DNA of 27,190 bases from CAZNNH01 sp964574335 (GCA_964574335.1 CAZNNH010000075.1:1-27190), one strand, 5' to 3'; shown: positions 14,907 through 25,480, counted from the stretch's first letter. Notes: generated from the sequence alone by a model not told the origin. Numbers and translations: made by a program.

Positions 14907-15782
14907 CTACCCCAGCACCACCAGCACGATGCCCCCCAGAGCCAGGGCCGTCGCCAGCGCCTTTCTCACGGTGAACGTCTCGCCGAGGAAGATGGCGGCC
15001 AGGACGATGATGAAGATGGTGTTGGTCTGGTTGAGGATGGCGGCGGTGCTGACCTGGGTGTGCTTCATTCCCGCGATCCAGAAGAGGACGGCCACGAACG
15101 AGCCGAGGAGGGTCCCCGGCAGCGAGAAGCGCCAGCTCGGAGAAGGGCGGAAGACCGCCAGGATGTCGCGCCGTGAGGGCAGGACCAGCGCCATCGGCAG
15201 CATCACCGCCAGGCTGGCGGCCTGCCTCACCGTGGTCGCCCACAGCACCGTGGTGTGCTCCAGGGTCGGCTTGACGATCACGATCCCGAGGGCCAGCGTG
15301 ACCATCGCCAGCGCGCCGCAGGCGAGGCCAACCAGCAGGTCCTTGGCCGCCAGCCCCGCGGAGGGCGTGTGCCGGCTGCTGAGCGCGATGGCCGCCAGCA
15401 CCAGGAGCATCCCGGCAAGCTGAGCGATCCCGATGCGCTCCCCGAGGAGGAAGTAGGCGAGCACCAGAACCGACGGCGAGTAGAGACAGTCGAGGATGGC
15501 GCTGATGCCGGCGCCCACCCGGTTCAGGCTCATGTGGAAGAAGGTGTCGGAGACAGCCACGCCCAGCAGTCCGCTGGCGCAGAGGACGGCGTAGTCGCCC
15601 AGCGTCAGGCCCTCGCTTCCCCGGGCGCCGGTCGCTGCCGCCACCAGCAGGAAGAGGATCGTCGAGACGCCCACCCGGAAGAGGTTGAGCGAGAAGGCCG
15701 GGGTGGTTTCCCCGGAGCGCTTGAACAGGATCACGGCCACCGCCCAGACGGCGGCAGCCAGGATCGCGAAGGTCTCGCCCAT
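14907..15782 (-). CDS. EamA/DMT-family permease
   Basis: A 291-residue membrane protein with ten predicted helices in two five-helix halves, the drug/metabolite transporter layout. The first EamA half starts at residue 1 (AILAAAVWAVAVILFKRSG) and ends with YSPSVLVLAYFLLGERIGIAQLAGMLL. The second half repeats the pattern and ends with AAILNQTNTIFIIVLAAIFLGETFTVRKALATALALGGIVLVV. The GE(R/T) turn before the last helix of each half is typical. Substrate unknown. It starts at ATG 15782 with almost no Shine-Dalgarno sequence. TAGAAT (minus strand, 15821-15826) is a possible -10 box 40 bases upstream, so it may have its own promoter after lpdA. Confidence 0.85.
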   Translation of the reverse strand: MGETFAILAAAVWAVAVILFKRSGETTPAFSLNLFRVGVSTILFLLVAAATGARGSEGLTLGDYAVLCASGLLGVAVSDTFFHMSLNRVGAGISAILDCLYSPSVLVLAYFLLGERIGIAQLAGMLLVLAAIALSSRHTPSAGLAAKDLLVGLACGALAMVTLALGIVIVKPTLEHTTVLWATTVRQAASLAVMLPMALVLPSRRDILAVFRPSPSWRFSLPGTLLGSFVAVLFWIAGMKHTQVSTAAILNQTNTIFIIVLAAIFLGETFTVRKALATALALGGIVLVVLG

Positions 15783-15843
15783 GGTAAGAGGCTACCGGGC
15801 CACAGCCGGGAGCGCCCGCGATTCTATCCTGGAGGCTGGGCTC

Positions 15844-15865
15844 GGCCGCTCGTCCTCCGGCGGCC
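15844..15865 (-). terminator. Short GC stem after lpdA
   Basis: GGCCGC (15844-15849) pairs with GCGGCC (15860-15865) immediately after the lpdA stop. The stem is 6 bp with a 10-base loop and no T-run. It may slow transcription at the end of the pyruvate dehydrogenase genes. Confidence 0.3.
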
Positions 15866-17293
15866 TCAGCTCTCGGTGGACCGCTTCCGGCGCGAGAAGA
15901 TGTGGGTGGCGGTGCCGTAGTGGGCCTCCGCCGATTCCATCAGCGTCTCGGAGAGCGTCGGGTGGGGGTGGACCGACTCGGCGATGTCTCGGGCGGTGGC
16001 GCCCATCTCGATGGCCAGCACGCTCTCGCCGATCAGGTCGCCGGCGCCGGCGCCCACGATGCCCACGCCGAGCAGACGGTCGGTCTCGGGCTCCAGGATC
16101 AGCTTGGTCAGACCGTCGGTGCGCCCCATCGACAGGGCGCGGCCGGAGGCGCCCCAGGGGAACCTGGCCACCTCGACGGCGATCCCCTTCCGCTTGGCCT
16201 CGCTCTCGGTCAGCCCGCACCAGGCCAGCTCCGGGTCGGTGAAGACCACCGCCGGCATCACCACGTTCAGGAAGGCGCTCTCCTCGCCGGCGATCACCTC
16301 CACCGCCACCCGCGCCTCCTTGGAGGCCTTGTGGGCCAGCATCGCCCCGCCCACCACGTCGCCGATGGCGCAGATCTTGGGGTCCTTGGTCTGCTGCTTC
16401 GGGTCGACCTTGATGAAGCCCTTGTCGTCGAGCTCCACCTTGGTGTTCTCGAGGCCGAGGTCGAAGGTGTTGGGGGTCCGGCCCACCGACACCAGCACCC
16501 GGTCGTAGAGCTCCTCGACGGTGGTGCCCTGCTGCTCCATCACCACCTTGATCTTCTTGCCGGCGGTGGCCATCTTCTGGACCTTGACGCTGGTGCGCAG
16601 GTCCTTGAAGCGCCCCCGCGCCGCCTTGATCACGGGAAGCACCAGGTCGCCGTCGGCCCCCGCCAGCAGGCGGTCGAGGGCTTCCACCACCACCACCTGG
16701 CTCCCCAGCGCCGCGTAGACGGTCCCGAGCTCCATGCCGATGTATCCGCCGCCCACCACCAGCAGGTCGCCGGGGACCTCCTTTAGGGCCAGGGCCTCGG
16801 TCGAGGTCATGATGCGCGGGTTGCCCAGGTCGAAGGCCGCCGGCAGCGCCGGCTTCGAGCCCACCGCCACGATCGCCTTGTCGTAGCCGACGAAGCGCTG
16901 GCCGTCCTCGGTCTCCACCCGCAGCGTGGCCGAGTCCTCGAAGTGGCCGCGGCCCCGCAGGACCTCGACGTTGCGCATCTTGGCCATCGAGGCCACGCCC
17001 TTGCTGAGCTTGGTCAGGACCGACTCCTTCCACTCGCGGAGCCGGTCGAGGTCGATCCGGGGCTCGCCGAAGGTCACGCCGTGGAGAGACGAGCCGCGGG
17101 CCTCGTGGATCAGCTTGGCCACGTGCAGCAACGCCTTGGACGGGATGCAGCCGACGTGCAGGCAAACCCCGCCCAGGTGCGGGTCCTGCTCCACCAGCAG
17201 CACCTTCTTGCCGTAGTCGGCGGCCAGGAAGGCGGCCGCGTAGCCTCCGGGGCCGGCGCCCAGGACGACGATCTCGGTCTCTTGACGTTCCAT
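15866..17293 (-). CDS. lpdA: Dihydrolipoyl dehydrogenase (E3)
   Basis: A 475-residue FAD enzyme that reoxidises dihydrolipoyl groups and reduces NAD. It shows GAGPGGYAAAFLAADYG (FAD site, residues 12-28), the redox disulfide GGVCLHVGCIPSK, VVGGGYIGMELG (NAD site), the AIGDVVGGAMLAHKA FAD motif and the C-terminal HPHPTLSE with the catalytic His-Glu pair, so all active-site residues are present. His replaces the usual Asn between the two redox cysteines. It follows aceF with six bases between, the expected E1-E2-E3 order. No clear ribosome site of its own is seen beyond AAAGGGC inside the aceF end, so it probably depends on the upstream gene. Confidence 0.96.
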   Translation of the reverse strand: MERQETEIVVLGAGPGGYAAAFLAADYGKKVLLVEQDPHLGGVCLHVGCIPSKALLHVAKLIHEARGSSLHGVTFGEPRIDLDRLREWKESVLTKLSKGVASMAKMRNVEVLRGRGHFEDSATLRVETEDGQRFVGYDKAIVAVGSKPALPAAFDLGNPRIMTSTEALALKEVPGDLLVVGGGYIGMELGTVYAALGSQVVVVEALDRLLAGADGDLVLPVIKAARGRFKDLRTSVKVQKMATAGKKIKVVMEQQGTTVEELYDRVLVSVGRTPNTFDLGLENTKVELDDKGFIKVDPKQQTKDPKICAIGDVVGGAMLAHKASKEARVAVEVIAGEESAFLNVVMPAVVFTDPELAWCGLTESEAKRKGIAVEVARFPWGASGRALSMGRTDGLTKLILEPETDRLLGVGIVGAGAGDLIGESVLAIEMGATARDIAESVHPHPTLSETLMESAEAHYGTATHIFSRRKRSTES

Positions 17294-17299
17294 CGTTGC

Positions 17300-18673
17300 T
17301 CAGCGCCCTTTCTTGCCCGATGGCGCGGGCTTCGACGGCCCATTGTCGGGCTTCTCCAGGAGCGCGACCAGGTCCCGAACGAACCGCACCGCATCGGCCC
17401 CGTCCACCACCCGATGGTCGTAGGAGAGCGCCAGCGGCAGGATCTGGCGCGCCTCGACCTTGCCGTCCACCCATGTCGGAGTGGTGCTGGCGCGCCCCAC
17501 GCCGAGGATGGCCACCTCGGGATGGTTGACGATGGGCGTGAAGTGCCCGCCGCCGAGGGCGCCCTGGTTGGAGATCGTGAACGAGCTGCCCTGAAGCTCG
17601 TCCGGGCTGATCTTGCGGCGGCGCGTCTTCTCGGCCAGACGCTCGGTCTCCTGGGCCAGCTCCAGCAGCCCTTTCTTGTCGACGTCGCGGATCACGGGCA
17701 CCATCAGGCCGGCCTCGGTGTCGACGGCGATCCCGATGTGGACGTAGTCCTTGAGCACCAGGTGCTCGCCGTCCGGCTCGAGGCTGGCGTTGAAGCGCGG
17801 GTGCTTGCGAAGGGTCTTGGCCAACGCCTCGAGGATGAACGGGGTGAGCGTCAGCCGGGCTCCGGCCTTCTCGAGCTCCGGGGCCCGCTTCTTGCGCAGC
17901 GCCAGAAGCTCGGTGATGTCGGCGTTGTCGAGCTGGGTGACGTGCGGGACCGTGGACCAGGACTGGTGCATCCGCTGGCTCACGATCCGGCGCAGCGGGG
18001 TGAGCGCCTGGCGCGAGACCGTGCCCCACCGCGAGAAGTCGACGGGCGGCGCCTTCGCGACCGGCACGGCCGCCGGCGTGGGAGCCGGCACGGCCGTGGC
18101 CACCACCGGGGGCCGGGCCGCCAGCGCCTGCAGCGCGGCGATGTAGTTGCGCACGTCCTCGACCACGATCCGGCCGCCGCGTCCGGTGCCGCGTACCCGA
18201 CTGAGGTCGATGCCGAGGTTGCGGGCCTGCTTGCGTAGCCCAGGCGGGGCTACCGGCTCCGGGTTGACCACGGGGAAGGCGGGCGCTCCAGCGACCACCG
18301 CCGCGGCGGGTACCGGAGCGGCGGGTGCCGGAGCGGCGGGTACCGGAGCGGCGGGTACCGGAGCGGCGGGTGCCGGAGCGGGCGGTGCGGCTGCCGTCGG
18401 TGGAGGGGGCGGCTCCGGCTCCGCGCTGGCCTCGGCACCCTCCACTCCCGCCAGGCTCAGCAGGACCTGACCCACCTTGACGGTGTCGCCCTCCTTCACG
18501 TGCACCTGGCTCACCTGTCCCCCCGCCGGGGAGGGGATCGAGACCACCGCCTTCTGGGTCTCGACCTCGACGAGGTCCTGGTTGGGGGCGACCGTGTCGC
18601 CGACCTTCACCAGCACGTTCACCACGGTGCCGGAATCGGCGCCTTCGGCGACTTGGGGAAGCCTGATCTCCAT
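17300..18673 (-). CDS. aceF: Dihydrolipoyl acetyltransferase (pyruvate dehydrogenase E2)
   Basis: A 457-residue E2 core protein. Residues 1-75 are one lipoyl domain with the modified Lys in VEVETQKAVVSIPSP (Gln in place of the common Asp before Lys). Residues 80-135 are an Ala/Pro hinge built from a DNA tandem repeat. About 145-185 is the E1/E3-binding domain (ARNLGIDLSRVRGTGRGGRI). A second Ala/Pro linker leads to the catalytic domain ending SYDHRVVDGADAVRF, with the active-site His and Asp. It transfers acetyl to CoA. The ATG has AGGAG seven bases upstream and lies 14 bases after the aceE stop. A single lipoyl domain is fewer than the three of E. coli. Confidence 0.95.
   Translation of the reverse strand: MEIRLPQVAEGADSGTVVNVLVKVGDTVAPNQDLVEVETQKAVVSIPSPAGGQVSQVHVKEGDTVKVGQVLLSLAGVEGAEASAEPEPPPPPTAAAPPAPAPAAPVPAAPVPAAPAPAAPVPAAAVVAGAPAFPVVNPEPVAPPGLRKQARNLGIDLSRVRGTGRGGRIVVEDVRNYIAALQALAARPPVVATAVPAPTPAAVPVAKAPPVDFSRWGTVSRQALTPLRRIVSQRMHQSWSTVPHVTQLDNADITELLALRKKRAPELEKAGARLTLTPFILEALAKTLRKHPRFNASLEPDGEHLVLKDYVHIGIAVDTEAGLMVPVIRDVDKKGLLELAQETERLAEKTRRRKISPDELQGSSFTISNQGALGGGHFTPIVNHPEVAILGVGRASTTPTWVDGKVEARQILPLALSYDHRVVDGADAVRFVRDLVALLEKPDNGPSKPAPSGKKGR
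18308..18382 (-). repeat. Five 15-bp tandem repeats in the E2 hinge
   Basis: Five head-to-tail copies of GGGTRCCGGAGCGGC (forward strand) encode Pro-Ala-Ala-Pro-Val/Ala units in the swinging-arm linker. Copies differ only by A/G at one position, so they arose by recent slippage or unequal exchange. Hinge length could vary between strains. Confidence 0.9.
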
Positions 18674-18687
18674 CGGCTCGCTCCTGG

Positions 18688-21354
<2,667 letters not shown>

Positions 21355-21391
21355 AGATGGGTGCCTCCTCGGCTCGCTCGGGCGGACCGTC

Positions 21392-21421
21392 ACTGTGCGA
21401 CACCGGGAACGGGCCTGTCAA
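21392..21421 (-). promoter_or_regulatory. Likely promoter of aceE
   Basis: On the minus strand, a perfect TTGACA (-35, 21416-21421) is followed after 18 bases by CACAGT (21392-21397) as a weak -10. It lies in the 86-base gap between the dehydratase-like gene end and the aceE GTG. The -10 matches the consensus at only three positions, so an activator may be needed. Confidence 0.4.
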
Positions 21422-21440
21422 GCCGGCGTCGGCGCGGCCG

Positions 21441-21779
21441 TCAGAGACCGGGCCGCAGCCGGTCGCACCGCGCAGCGAACACGAAGTCCGCCTCGTGGAG
21501 GCCGTCGATCTTGTGGGTCCAGACCTCGATCACCACCCGACCCCAGGAGAGGTGCAGGTCGGGGTGGTGGCCGATCTCCTCCGCCAGGGCGCCCACCTGG
21601 TCGACGAAGCCGAGCGCGCTGCGGAAGTCGGGGAACGAGAGCTCCCGTCTCAGGTGGTGCCCGTCGACCACCTTCCAGTCGGAATCGAGCTGGGCGAGCA
21701 GCGGCGCCATGCCGTCGGCGCTCAAGGGGGTGGTGCCGGCCCGGCAAGGCTCACATCTCTTGTCGGCAAGACTCGACAC
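21441..21779 (-). CDS. phhB: Pterin-4-alpha-carbinolamine dehydratase
   Basis: A 112-residue PCD/DCoH protein that recycles the 4a-hydroxy-pterin made by aromatic amino-acid hydroxylases. The signature is clear: ELSFPDFRSALGFVDQVGALAEEIGHHPDLHLSWGRV spans the active-site HH and the D-L-x-x-x-W/Y motif, followed by WTHKIDGLHEADFVFAAR. About 25 residues precede the usual family start, including CEPC. The GTG start has AAGGAGG seven bases upstream. No phenylalanine hydroxylase lies in the window. It sits 24 bases after the Rrf2 regulator, so it shares that transcript. Its role there is unclear; PCD-like proteins are also linked to molybdopterin and regulatory functions. Confidence 0.9.
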   Translation of the reverse strand: MSSLADKRCEPCRAGTTPLSADGMAPLLAQLDSDWKVVDGHHLRRELSFPDFRSALGFVDQVGALAEEIGHHPDLHLSWGRVVIEVWTHKIDGLHEADFVFAARCDRLRPGL

Positions 21780-21803
21780 CTGGCTTCCTCCTTGAAAGTC
21801 CGG

Positions 21804-22286
21804 TCAGCCCCGGCGGGGGACGGTGGTGCGCGACCGGGGGCCCAGCTTCCGCCGCAGCCAGACCGTGGCTTGCCGCTCGCCGCACAGAAGGTGGGACAGG
21901 TTGGTGGTCGCCAGGACGCTGGCCACCGCCGCATCGAGGGCCGCCCACAACGCCCGGACCGGGCAGTCGACCCGGTGCACGCAGTTGTGGCCGTCGGCCT
22001 TGTGATCGAAGCAGAACTCCGGGGCGTAGAGGCGGCCGCCGAGCGCCTCCAGCACCTCGCCGACGTTGATCTCGGCGGGGGGCCGCGCCAGCTGGTACCC
22101 GCCCTTCTGGCCCCGCACGCTGCTCACGAAGCCCTGGGCCCGCAGCGAGCCGAGCAGCTTGGTGGCATAGGCGGTGGTGAGCCCCTCGCGTCGGGCGATC
22201 TCGGGGACCCTGAGGAAGCCGGACGGCTCTGAGGCGAGCTGCAGCAGGCATCGCAGCCCGTACTCCTCGGGTGCCTGGAGCTTCAC
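21804..22286 (-). CDS. Rrf2-family Fe-S-sensing transcriptional regulator
   Basis: A 160-residue regulator. Residues 1-80 are the winged helix of the Rrf2 family (YGLRCLLQLAS, VPEIARREGLTTAYATKLLGSLRAQGFV, GQKGGYQLARPPAEI). Three cysteines near 93-109 (FCFDHKADGHNCVHRVDC, spacing C-x9-C-x5-C) could hold an Fe-S cluster as in IscR, NsrR or RsrR. CPVRALWAALDAAV is the usual dimer helix start. The GTG start has GGGAGG close upstream. It lies between erpA and phhB on one strand with short gaps. Together with the palindromic TTGACA/TCCGGA element before erpA, this suggests it controls Fe-S assembly and autoregulates. IscR- versus NsrR-like cannot be settled. Confidence 0.9.
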   Translation of the reverse strand: MKLQAPEEYGLRCLLQLASEPSGFLRVPEIARREGLTTAYATKLLGSLRAQGFVSSVRGQKGGYQLARPPAEINVGEVLEALGGRLYAPEFCFDHKADGHNCVHRVDCPVRALWAALDAAVASVLATTNLSHLLCGERQATVWLRRKLGPRSRTTVPRRG

Positions 22287-22322
22287 CTCTTCCTCCCGGT
22301 GCTGTCTCCGCCGCCTTCCGAA

Positions 22323-22655
22323 TCAGCTCTCGGCCGAGAAGGAGTGGCCGCAGCCGCAGGTGGTCTTGGCGTTCGGGTTCTTGATGGCGAAGCCGCCGCC
22401 CATCATGTCTTCCTTGTAGTCGACTTCGGCCCCGTCCAGGTACCGCATGCTCATCGGGTCCACGATCACCTTGACGCCCTGGACCTCGAAGACCTCGTCG
22501 TCCTCACCCGCCTGGTCGATGGCCATGCCGTAGGAGAACCCCGAGCAGCCGCCGCCCTGCACGTACAGGCGCAGCGCCCCGTTGGGCTGGCTCTCACTCT
22601 CTTGCGCCAGGATCCCCTTGACCCGCTCGGCGGCGTTCGTCGTGATACTGATCAT
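22323..22655 (-). CDS. erpA: A-type iron-sulfur carrier (ErpA/IscA)
   Basis: A 110-residue HesB/IscA-like protein that inserts Fe-S clusters into target enzymes. The three ligand cysteines are present: one in GGGCSGFSYGM (residue about 36) and two in the TTCGCGHSF end. ISITTNAAERVKGIL is the typical opening. The extra DDEVFEVQGVKVIVDP and YLDGAEVDYKED are family-standard. ATG with AAAGGTGA ten bases upstream. It is first of the cluster erpA, rrf2, phhB, aceEF, lpdA. Lipoyl synthase needs Fe-S carriers to make the lipoyl arm of aceF, so the neighbourhood is functionally sensible. ErpA versus IscA is not certain. Confidence 0.92.
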   Translation of the reverse strand: MISITTNAAERVKGILAQESESQPNGALRLYVQGGGCSGFSYGMAIDQAGEDDEVFEVQGVKVIVDPMSMRYLDGAEVDYKEDMMGGGFAIKNPNAKTTCGCGHSFSAES

Positions 22656-22710
22656 GCCTCGTCACCTTTCTCGCCACCGTTCCCCGGGTGGCCTCTCTTT
22701 AGCCTCTCCG

Positions 22711-22732
22711 AATCCGGACTCTTCTGTCAAGT
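22711..22732 (-). promoter_or_regulatory. Candidate Rrf2 operator and -35 region of erpA
   Basis: The minus strand reads ACTTGACAGAAGAGTCCGGA with a following TT. TTGACA (22725-22730) spaced from GTCCGGATT (22711-22719) matches the TTGAC-N-GTCxGGAT shape I recall for Rrf2/IscR-type sites in Deltaproteobacteria. It also supplies a perfect -35 about 60 bases ahead of the erpA ATG. The -10 is unclear (TAAAGA at 22696-22701 is too far). Repression by the adjacent Rrf2 protein is inference. Confidence 0.45.
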
Positions 22733-22776
22733 TATGCTCCGCCGCCGGCGGGGCCGAGCGCTCGGAGAGCTCCCCC

Positions 22777-23832
22777 TCAATAGTAGAGGGCGCCGAAGCC
22801 CAAGCAGAGCAAGGCGTTGGCCGTCGCCATCGTGAAGTCGTCGGTGCCCCGGGGCGACCAGAGCTCGAGCACGGTGTTGGAGACGGAGATGACCACGGCC
22901 AGCCCCAGCCACGCCGGCGGCAATCCCTGGCCGGCCACCACCGCCAGGCAGAGCGCGAGCGAGCCCAGGAAGCCGGCCACCGTCCCCTCCACCGACTTTC
23001 GGTTCACCTCGCCGATCCCCCAGACCTTCAGCTTCTGCTTGCCGAACAAGGACCCCACGATCTCGGAGAGCGCGTCGGCGGCCAGGTAGGAGGGCCAGAT
23101 GAACGCGAACAGCGCCGCGAACGTCTCCGGTGGGAAGCGGGCCGCGAGCGGGACCGACAGCGGCACCATGACGAACTTGAAGCCGCTCCACAGGGTGGCG
23201 ATCAGCAGGCAGTTGGCGCGCCCGAGCCGGCCGTCCATGATGCGGGTCTGGGCGCCGTAGACGACCTTACCGATCCACCCGTTCGAGTAGAAGAAGGCCA
23301 GGTTCAGCCAGCAGAAGGCCATGGCGTCGAAGAGGTTGTCGGTGGCCCCGAACTGGAGGTATTCGGGCTTGGGGTCCACCGCCACCCGCGAGTAGATGTA
23401 AAGGAAGCCCATCACGCCGATGGTCACGAACCGTCCCCGCCGCCCGATCATGTCGGTGATGCGGATTCGGCGCTCCGAGTGGCGGGCCAGCAGGGACTGG
23501 AGGTCGAAGCCTCCGTTCATGCGCGAGGTGAAGACCTCGTCCACCTCCGCCTCGGACAGCCCCACGAAGCGTCGCAGCAGCGAGGCCCGGATCAGGTACC
23601 AGAGCCAGCCCCACAGCACGGACATCATCAGGAAGCCAATGACCACCCGGGGGATCGTCTCGTGATCGATCTTGTATTGGGCGAAGACCAGGGCGCGCTC
23701 GGGTCCCACGATCATCGCGGCCACCCAGAGGACGGTGAGCGCGATCGTGTACAGCAACGCACCCACGAAGACGCGCCGCGCAATGCGGAGCCGCGGATCG
23801 GCAACGCCGTCGGATGACAACGCGGTGCTCAT
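22777..23832 (-). CDS. Membrane CTP-dependent polyprenol/phytol kinase-like protein
   Basis: A 351-residue membrane protein with about eight helices. Its C-terminal half has the dolichol/phytol kinase and phosphatidate cytidylyltransferase look: YLAADALSEIVGSLFGKQKLKV, VNRKSVEGTVAGFLGSL (the conserved R-K-S-x-E-G), then LELWSPRGTDDFTMATANALL (E-x-x-S-P-R-G-T-D/N). These residues bind CTP and metal in the family. The N-terminal 130 residues include two helices and a basic soluble stretch (MNGGFDLQSLLARHSERRIRI) not typical of the family. The likely substrate is an isoprenoid alcohol or lipid. It lies 121 bases upstream of erpA with a promoter between, so it is probably a separate unit. Confidence 0.72.
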   Translation of the reverse strand: MSTALSSDGVADPRLRIARRVFVGALLYTIALTVLWVAAMIVGPERALVFAQYKIDHETIPRVVIGFLMMSVLWGWLWYLIRASLLRRFVGLSEAEVDEVFTSRMNGGFDLQSLLARHSERRIRITDMIGRRGRFVTIGVMGFLYIYSRVAVDPKPEYLQFGATDNLFDAMAFCWLNLAFFYSNGWIGKVVYGAQTRIMDGRLGRANCLLIATLWSGFKFVMVPLSVPLAARFPPETFAALFAFIWPSYLAADALSEIVGSLFGKQKLKVWGIGEVNRKSVEGTVAGFLGSLALCLAVVAGQGLPPAWLGLAVVISVSNTVLELWSPRGTDDFTMATANALLCLGFGALYY

Positions 23833-23916
23833 GCCCCCCCAGGGCCGGCCCTCGGCCTCGCGCCGAGCGCGGCCCGTCGCGCACGGAGAAGCGACATGGT
23901 ATCGCGAAGGAGGCGG

Positions 23917-23949
23917 AGATGCCCCAGGAACGTCACTCCCGGGGCATCT
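23917..23949 (-). terminator. Stem-loop terminator of the nitroreductase-DsrE operon
   Basis: AGATGCCCC (23917-23925) and GGGGCATCT (23941-23949) form a perfect 9-bp stem with a 15-base loop that can add two more pairs. It lies 26 bases after the DsrE stop. There is no T-run, as often in GC-rich genomes. Confidence 0.5.
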
Positions 23950-23974
23950 GCGCGAACGTCCGCCGGTGCGACCC

Positions 23975-24430
23975 TCAGAAGGTCAGGACGTGCCAGCCGT
24001 CTTTCTGGGCGTCGGCCAGCAGGGTGCCCGTGTACATCACGTTGATGTCCAGGGCCGCCAGCTTGTCCGAGATGCCGTAGAGGTCGGCGCACGCCTTGCA
24101 CGCGTAGAGCTCGACGCCCTCCGCCTTCAGGGTGGCCAGGCTCTTCTGGAGCTCCTCGTCCTCGGTGAGCAGCTTGCCCGAGGGGCCCCAGACCAGCAGG
24201 CGCACCTGGTCCATCCAACCCCGCTTCTTGCAGTTGTAGGCATACATGAAGACCATCTTCAGCGCCACCTCCCGGTCGCCGCTGGTCCAGACGATGAGCT
24301 GCCGGTTTGCCGGCGCCACCGTCTCGTCCGCGGCGCTGGCGGCGGTCGGGGCGACGAGCGAGAGAGCGCCGCCGATCATGCAGAGCGCGGCGACGAGGCA
24401 CGACGTCGAGGCCCATCGGGTTCTTCTCAT
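23975..24430 (-). CDS. Exported DsrE/DsrF-like protein
   Basis: A 151-residue protein with a signal peptide (residues 1 to about 33, ending ASAADE). It is followed by a DsrE-like alpha/beta domain: RQLIVWTSGDREVALKMVF, VRLLVWGPSGKLLTEDEEL, VELYACKACADLYG and a final GWHVLTF. The C-K-A-C pair is typical of this branch and could carry or relay sulfur or redox equivalents. Family members act in sulfur relay, usually in the cytoplasm; here the signal peptide puts it in the periplasm. ATG with AGGAGG six bases upstream, overlapping the nitroreductase stop (ATGA), so the two are coupled. The exact function is unknown. Confidence 0.82.
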   Translation of the reverse strand: MRRTRWASTSCLVAALCMIGGALSLVAPTAASAADETVAPANRQLIVWTSGDREVALKMVFMYAYNCKKRGWMDQVRLLVWGPSGKLLTEDEELQKSLATLKAEGVELYACKACADLYGISDKLAALDINVMYTGTLLADAQKDGWHVLTF

Positions 24431-25323
24431 CGGGTTCCTCCTCTATCGGTATGCGGCTCGACGAAGCCGGCCCGCTCCAGGAAGCCGTCCATCCCGGTGT
24501 CGGCCGTAGCCGGCTGGCTGCGCCTTCCGAGCCACGCGGTGAAGAGCCAGTCCAAGTAGTGCTTGTGCCCCTGGCTGGCCCAGTCCGGGTTCAGGCCGAG
24601 ATGGGCCTCCGGGTCGTCGTAGCGGGCGGTGATCTCTGCCACCTCGGCATCGGTGAGCCGATGATACCGCTCTCGGTGCACCACGCCCAGACCGGTCAGG
24701 CGGCCCGTCTTGTGCCGGGGCGGCTCGCTGGCGTATCCGAGCACCAGGGCGATGAGCGGGAAGCAGTGCTGCTCAGGCAGGTCCAGCAGCGTCCACAGCC
24801 GCGCCATGTCGCCGCGGTGGATCCCATTGGTCAGCAGGGAGTCGACGCCGAGCGAGCGGGCGGCGACCACGGCGGTCTGGGCGGCGATGGCGGCGTTGAT
24901 GCTTCCGGTCACGAAGGCGGTCATGTCGTCGGGGAAGTAGGCGTGGCCGAGCGAGGCGGCGCTGGCCTCCAGCCGGTTGTAGTCCACGCAATAGACGAGC
25001 ACACGGCTCCCCTGATAGCCGCAGACCTGCCTCATCCGGGCTCGGTCGCCGACCACCACCACCGAGTAGGTCTGCATGTTGGACGAGTTGGCGGCGCGGA
25101 AGCTCGCCTGGAGGATCTGCTCCACCTGCTCCTCCGGCACCTCCTTCTCGGTGAAGTTGCCGTGGGTGGTGTGCAGGTCGTGGAGGGTGGCGAGCGTGGG
25201 GTTCGTCGGCTCTCCGTCCCCCAGGGCTCGGGCCTCGGCCGAGGCGCCGGGGCGGAGCAGCAGCGCGCCGCCGAGGGCCATGCCCTGCTTGACGAAGCCC
25301 CGCCGGTAGATGGGCGTGCTCAT
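24427..25323 (-). CDS. Tat-exported nitroreductase-family oxidoreductase
   Basis: A 298-residue protein. The start MSTPIYRRGFVKQGMALGGALLL is a twin-arginine signal (RRGFVKQ plus hydrophobic run), fitting export of a folded flavoprotein. Residues 60-270 form a nitroreductase domain. EEQVEQILQASFRAANSSNMQTYSV holds the FMN-binding R-x-x-x-S-x-N-x-Q region, AAIAAQTAVVAARSLGVDSLL is the central helix, and FPLIALVLGYASE is the conserved P-x-x-x-x-x-G-Y/x strand. It probably binds FMN and transfers electrons from a quinone or periplasmic donor. The substrate is unknown. AAGGAGG lies seven bases before the ATG. The 3' end overlaps the DsrE-like gene, so the two act together. Confidence 0.85.
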   Translation of the reverse strand: MSTPIYRRGFVKQGMALGGALLLRPGASAEARALGDGEPTNPTLATLHDLHTTHGNFTEKEVPEEQVEQILQASFRAANSSNMQTYSVVVVGDRARMRQVCGYQGSRVLVYCVDYNRLEASAASLGHAYFPDDMTAFVTGSINAAIAAQTAVVAARSLGVDSLLTNGIHRGDMARLWTLLDLPEQHCFPLIALVLGYASEPPRHKTGRLTGLGVVHRERYHRLTDAEVAEITARYDDPEAHLGLNPDWASQGHKHYLDWLFTAWLGRRSQPATADTGMDGFLERAGFVEPHTDRGGTR

Positions 25324-25452
25324 GTTCGGTCCTCCTTGGTTACGGGGGACGGCCGGCCTCGCCGTCTCGGCCCCGGAGGGCGGGCTAAGCGGCCGTCTCG
25401 GCCAGGTATACGTGAGGCGTCCTCGCCGGGGGGCCACCGATGCCCCCAACGA

Positions 25453-25480
25453 CGGCAGCGTCCGATGAACGACGCTGCCG
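25453..25480. repeat. Perfect 10-bp inverted repeat
   Basis: CGGCAGCGTC (25453-25462), an 8-base loop, then GACGCTGCCG (25471-25480). It sits between the divergent nitroreductase gene and the broken cyclase gene. No T-run follows on either strand. It may be an operator, an attenuator or the terminator of a lost gene. Confidence 0.6.

Noticed and set aside
18308..18382. 15-bp repeats considered as a regulatory iteron array
   Set aside because: The units are in frame and encode the Ala/Pro hinge of E2; no origin or plasmid genes nearby.
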